A program made the position numbers and the translations under genes. DNA of 64,000 bases from Brevipalpus yothersi (taxonomy: Eukaryota > Arthropoda > Arachnida > Trombidiformes > Tenuipalpidae): assembly GCA_003956705.1 (NCBI GenBank), contig QZCP01000055.1:1-64000 (forward strand). The letters run 5' to 3'. Below, one piece after another: positions 59,824-64,000 of the stretch. The notes beneath the pieces were generated by a model. The model saw nothing but the letters and a program-made list of their open reading frames with translations, searched no databases and was not told the DNA's origin. Within the stretch, counting starts at the first letter, position 1; every line of letters begins with the position of its first letter.

Positions 59824-62800
59824 TTAATATGGAATTTGATTTTGGTAATATTGAATCATATCATAAGTTTTGGTGCGGAAATTCAAGAAAGAATCTCTTA
59901 TTATTTTCAACATGTAGGCAGCAGCTTCTTTCTCACTGGCAGTAGGTGAGAATCGTGCTCTCAGCTGCTTGATTGTTTGACCCCTAAAACATGGCAACCC
60001 AGTGTCCAACATCAAAGAAATCAGAGATACAATGGCTTCCCGATATGGTCTCACTGCCAAGTAAGCTTGCACACAAAGCTCCATAAACCACCGAAAAGTA
60101 GGAGTTTCCATTTTACCTCCCATAACCATGACCATTTCATCGGTTAACTTGATATCAGGTTCAAAGCCCAAGTTGCCACCAGGAGAACTTTCGAACATGA
60201 ATCCAAAATCGATGTGAATAATGTGACCATCTTTGTCTATCATGATATTACCATTATGACGATCTTTGATTTGAAGCAAGAAGCCTAGTACACTGTATGC
60301 GGCCATACTCTTCACAAAATTTCGGCGAGCTTCTTGGAAGCGTTTCGTTCCTTCGTCACCATAAGTTTTTAAGAAATAATCATACAGAGAGATGTCTGTT
60401 TCACGTCCCAATTGGTCGCGTGATTTTGCATCAGGCACACACTCAATAACTCCACATCCAGGAGAAGTGGCAACAACTTGATAACGATATAAAAACAAAT
60501 CTAAACCTACTTTCAAGAAAATATTCTTGAAAATACCAATAATTTGTAGAGCCAGCATGTCTTGTCTTACATCATCTCCAACCTTGAAGATAGCGGCTTG
60601 CCAGAACTCTGGAACCAGACTTGTAACGTCTGTACTACCCGCCAAACCTATTCGCTCTACTTCTTTTATTCCACATCTACACACTTTAAAACGAGCAAGG
60701 AAAGGGGCTTTGGCGGCACTCTGTAAAGGTACTCCAGATTCGTGGTCAATATCCAACACAAGCGACTGATTGTTCGATGGAAGATAACATCCAGGCTGAA
60801 CCTCTACACCACGTAGAGCTTTGAGAAGAGCAGTTTTTCTCTCTCTTCCTTTGGGATAAGGCCTAATTTCACCGGATATTGCAGTAATTTTACCAAAAAA
60901 ATCGAATTCTCTCTCATAGAAAGCTTTCGCTGCACCAGATAATGACTCAACGATGCAGCTGATGAGATGCTCTAGAGAATCATACAAATCGCTGTCCTGA
61001 ATTTGGGCATCCTCATCGCGATACATATTTGTTTTCATATTCCATATAAGCTGATGAGCAAGTAATTGAGAGCGAGAGGCAGCTGATTTGATGAACTCTG
61101 ATACATAGCCCATGCTATCGTAGCGAACTGCTTGCACTAATTGAGGTATATAGAATAGGATGACTTCGGGAGGATAAGAGGACAGCATTCGCACAGCATA
61201 CTGAGCAGTGATAGGATGAGGGGGATATTGACGAGAGAAGAATGAGAGAGCTTGGATTGGTGAAATTCGAGCCCAAGTCAACATATAGGTTAATTCTGGC
61301 GATTCATACAGTATGGAATCCGAAGTGATTAGATACTGGAGAGCATCTGGAATATGACAAACACTCAGAGGATAGAGGCGAACCAAACGAGATACTTCGT
61401 TTCGAAGTGCATCTGAATTCTTGAAACGACACGGTAAAAATACGGCTAAGGTAGGGGATATTTCCCATGCGAGTCTAGCAGTTTCTTTCCATTGACGTTC
61501 ATTGAACTGTTGTTCTCTCCAAGTTGCAATGTTTTCTTGGCCTGGAATATTAAACTCAGGTAGAGACATGGGATTATGCCAGGTGAGAAGAAATTCAATT
61601 TCTACAGCCAGTAGTCCTAGTATGATGTTTCTTTTTCGGAAATAGTCTTTGACAAAGAAATCAGCTGGCAAATTTCCTGATTTTCCTGCATTTTGAGAGC
61701 ATCGAAGCCCAGAAGATCGCTTAGAAATTGTGGACATATTGCTACTCAAAGGAACAGTGTTGATCCATCCAGTAGGTGTTGTCCTGGTGGGATTGAATTC
61801 AGCACTATTTGTGAGGGAAGGCTGATTGAGAGATGAAGCCAAATAGCCAGATTGGCTAACAGTATCACTCATATTGTCAGATGTGAGAGGATTCTTTTTC
61901 AATGAGAGAAGATACTTTTTTTCGGAGAAAAGTGTCTGCCAAAACTTTATCAATGAGATGATATCTTCACGAAGCTCGACTCCTCTCTGTGAAGGACCCA
62001 TTTGGGCAGAGCTGGAAGGAGAAGATGAAAAATGAGGTAATTTCTCAAATACTAGAGTGAGAATCAATAAATTACCAGAAATAATCGATAGCAGCTGAAT
62101 AAATTCGTTCCCTCAGAACACTTTTACTTAGAGATGAAGGCAGCGCTTCACCCTGAACCAGAGATAGGCCAGAGTTCAATAAACGAAATCGGGTTCCCAC
62201 TGTGGCGATGTGACGAGAGTTACCTTGAGCTTTACCAACAAATATTGTAAGAGATCGATGTAACATATTAGCAAAGAGCTCAACTTGATCCAAACTAGAG
62301 TATTTGACAATTTCGATACGCTCGATCAAGAACTTTTAAAAAGAGAGGGAGAAAGATTATATTAGATTATCTGCAATACGTCTGGAGGAATGTCTGTCGA
62401 ACTTACTTTGACCCAATGACTATGAGCTCCCAAATATGGCGGGCTAGGCTTGAAAAAAAGGTTCTCTTCGGGGGCTAAGGGATCAAATTGAACAGGATCT
62501 GGTGAGAAAAGACCCAGTTTACGATCTACAGTTGCATTCCAAGCCGCAACAATCTCTTGCATAAACTAGAAAAAAATGGATAAAACATGAAAAATACATG
62601 AGAGACAAGATTTAGAATCGAGGACCTAATTTGAAGCTTGAGCATGGTTTTTCAGTCATAAACTTAATTTTAACTTAGATGATTTTCACAAATTGCAAGT
62701 ATTCCTATGAAGAAGCTCTGCTCAGTTGTAATGTCTATCTATGAAGGATACTTACTTGTAATTCTAAATCTGGTCGAGCAGAAAGGTTCCATTTCCAGCA

Positions 62801-64000
62801 TGAGATGATGCTTTCGATAGTTTCATGAGAGAAAAAGTGAACTGGCGCCCAAGCTAGAGCATGAATGAGACGTCGATCTGAGTCACGAGTTACTATTAAC
62901 ATTGCTGCAATTTTGAAGGCGTAATCTTGATGCTTCACTACATCTTTATTTTCACAAGAAATCGAAAAGTTCTCCAACAGGGTATTGATGAGCTCTCCTA
63001 AATCTTGGCCTATGTTTACCATTCCAGCTATTTCTCCTAGATAATGACTTCGCAGAGACATAGTTGCAATGAATTCTGAACATATATTCTTCACACAGCT
63101 TGGCCAGCGATCAAGGGTGACCACAGAAATGGATGAAGAGATAGGATTCAATCCTGAGTGTCTGATTATGCTTTCTGCAGCGAGAGAAAGACCACTATGT
63201 TGACTGACACCAGATTCACAGTTCTTGTGACTTGAAAGATAATTTTCTAGGTGAGATCTAGTAGTACTCGGGGCCCATTTCATTGCTTCTTGAATGATTT
63301 CAGCAGATCTTGCGGCAAAATCTCTAACAATGCTCTAGAATAGAAAGAAAATCGTTAGCCAAGTTTGTGGCTAATGATGAGAGCAACAAACCTCTTTTGA
63401 TTCAATGGTATCAGTGCATTGAATCCTGAAGTCACTATTAGGAACATCCAATTCAGGATTCTCCTCATTTGGGTCCAAAGCTAAAGATTTTCCCAGGACA
63501 TTCAGGATATCAAGCATGGTTGTCAAAACATTTGAACTCCAGAGAAGATGAGGGAACTTGTCAACCAAACCACTGAGAAACTTATCGGCTACCCGTCTTA
63601 TTTGTTTCTGGCGATGATTGAATTTGACCAGAAAAATGATTGCATATTCTTCAAGCTCTGAATCTCTAATCTTATTGCGAGGCTGAGAGAAAAGTAAACT
63701 TAGAATGCACACGAAATAAATTCACTTGCAACTCATTCTTACCTTGTTGGACATGATGTCTAGAAAGACACGGAATACTTTGTCCGAGATACTGAGAATA
63801 CATTTCCACATTTCATCTTTATCTTTCTGAATTGCCGCATCCTCTAAATATTGAAAAATATGCTGAAAAGGAGATTTTCCATCTATTTGGCTTTGAACTC
63901 GGAATGTTTCCAATCGACAAACAGAAAGAAGGAATGTACATTGAGCAAAGCTTAACTTGTTGATGATTGGAACAATGTCAGTTGGATTATTGAGATCATT
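59824..64000 (-). CDS. PI4KA: Phosphatidylinositol 4-kinase III alpha, 5' part outside window
   Basis: Six exons in the window: (64000)-63743, 63682-63392, 63334-62756, 62565-62407, 62332-62076, 62011-59824; the C-terminal 1243 residues. Upstream segments are helical-solenoid sequence (KIRDSELEEYAIIFLVKF, RRVADKFLSGLV). The last exon holds the helical accessory domain (WINTVPLSSNMSTISKRS, QLLAHQLIWNMKTN) and the kinase: VQPGCYLPSN, FKVGDDVRQDMLALQI, catalytic loop KDRHNGNIM, the DFG in HIIHIDFGFMFE, GGKMETP and the C-terminal TYDMIQYYQNQIPY, almost as in human. Known role: makes the plasma-membrane PI4P pool in a complex with EFR3/TTC7/FAM126. The terminal TAA is at 59826-59824. Confidence 0.95.

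Noticed and set aside
1..64000. CRISPR array, prokaryotic operon signals or phage genes
   Set aside because: The window is eukaryotic: spliced genes throughout. The only regular repeats are microsatellites and the 2.37-kb array.

Overview
The window is a nuclear genome segment from an animal, most likely an arthropod and possibly a mite-like chelicerate. Genes are compact and split by many short GT-AG introns, the sequence is AT-rich, and several proteins are animal-specific: GRB7/10/14-type adaptor, TSPAN33-type tetraspanin, bestrophin, MASK/ANKHD1, RAB27, LITAF-like, UNC50, LMO-like LIM protein. The species cannot be fixed from sequence alone. All exon structures were read by eye from splice signals and reading-frame continuity.

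Layout. 1-3.9 kb: a GRB7/10/14-type adaptor on the minus strand. 3.9-25.4 kb: an accessory island with no recognisable housekeeping gene. It holds a BTB-like/C2H2 zinc-finger gene (4.3-5.3 kb), a gene with two copies of a C2HC-finger domain (5.7-6.7 kb), a direct tandem array of about 2.37-kb units with decayed flanking copies (7.5-16.6 kb), a single C2HC-finger gene (17.2-18.0 kb), an apparently intact non-LTR retrotransposon ORF2 (18.2-21.5 kb, minus), and upstream of it, on the same strand, five small ORFs each ending in the same CxxC-x12-H-x5-C finger. Two junctions between these ORFs are stop/start overlaps (TGATG, TAATG) and a third lies 13 nt apart, so they look like one polycistronic unit. 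This finger family, shared by the retroelement leader ORF and two host-like genes, is the most unusual content of the window.

25.5-64 kb: ordinary conserved genes. In order: UNC50 (+), LITAF-domain protein (-), RAB27 (-), an orphan 3' exon (-), an LMO-type LIM-only protein (+), TSPAN33-like tetraspanin (-), DTL/CDT2 (+), tRNA-Ser(GCU) (-), mitochondrial ribosomal protein L1 (+), MASK (-, about 11 kb), a sequencing gap inside a CT microsatellite, a bestrophin (+), NFU1 with an unusual membrane-spanning tail (-), and the C-terminal two thirds of PI4KA (-), which runs off the window end. TSPAN33/DTL and MASK/bestrophin are divergent pairs; DTL has an E2F-type site in the shared upstream region, consistent with its S-phase role. 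These genes do not form one pathway; they are a normal mix of trafficking, signalling, replication-control and mitochondrial functions.
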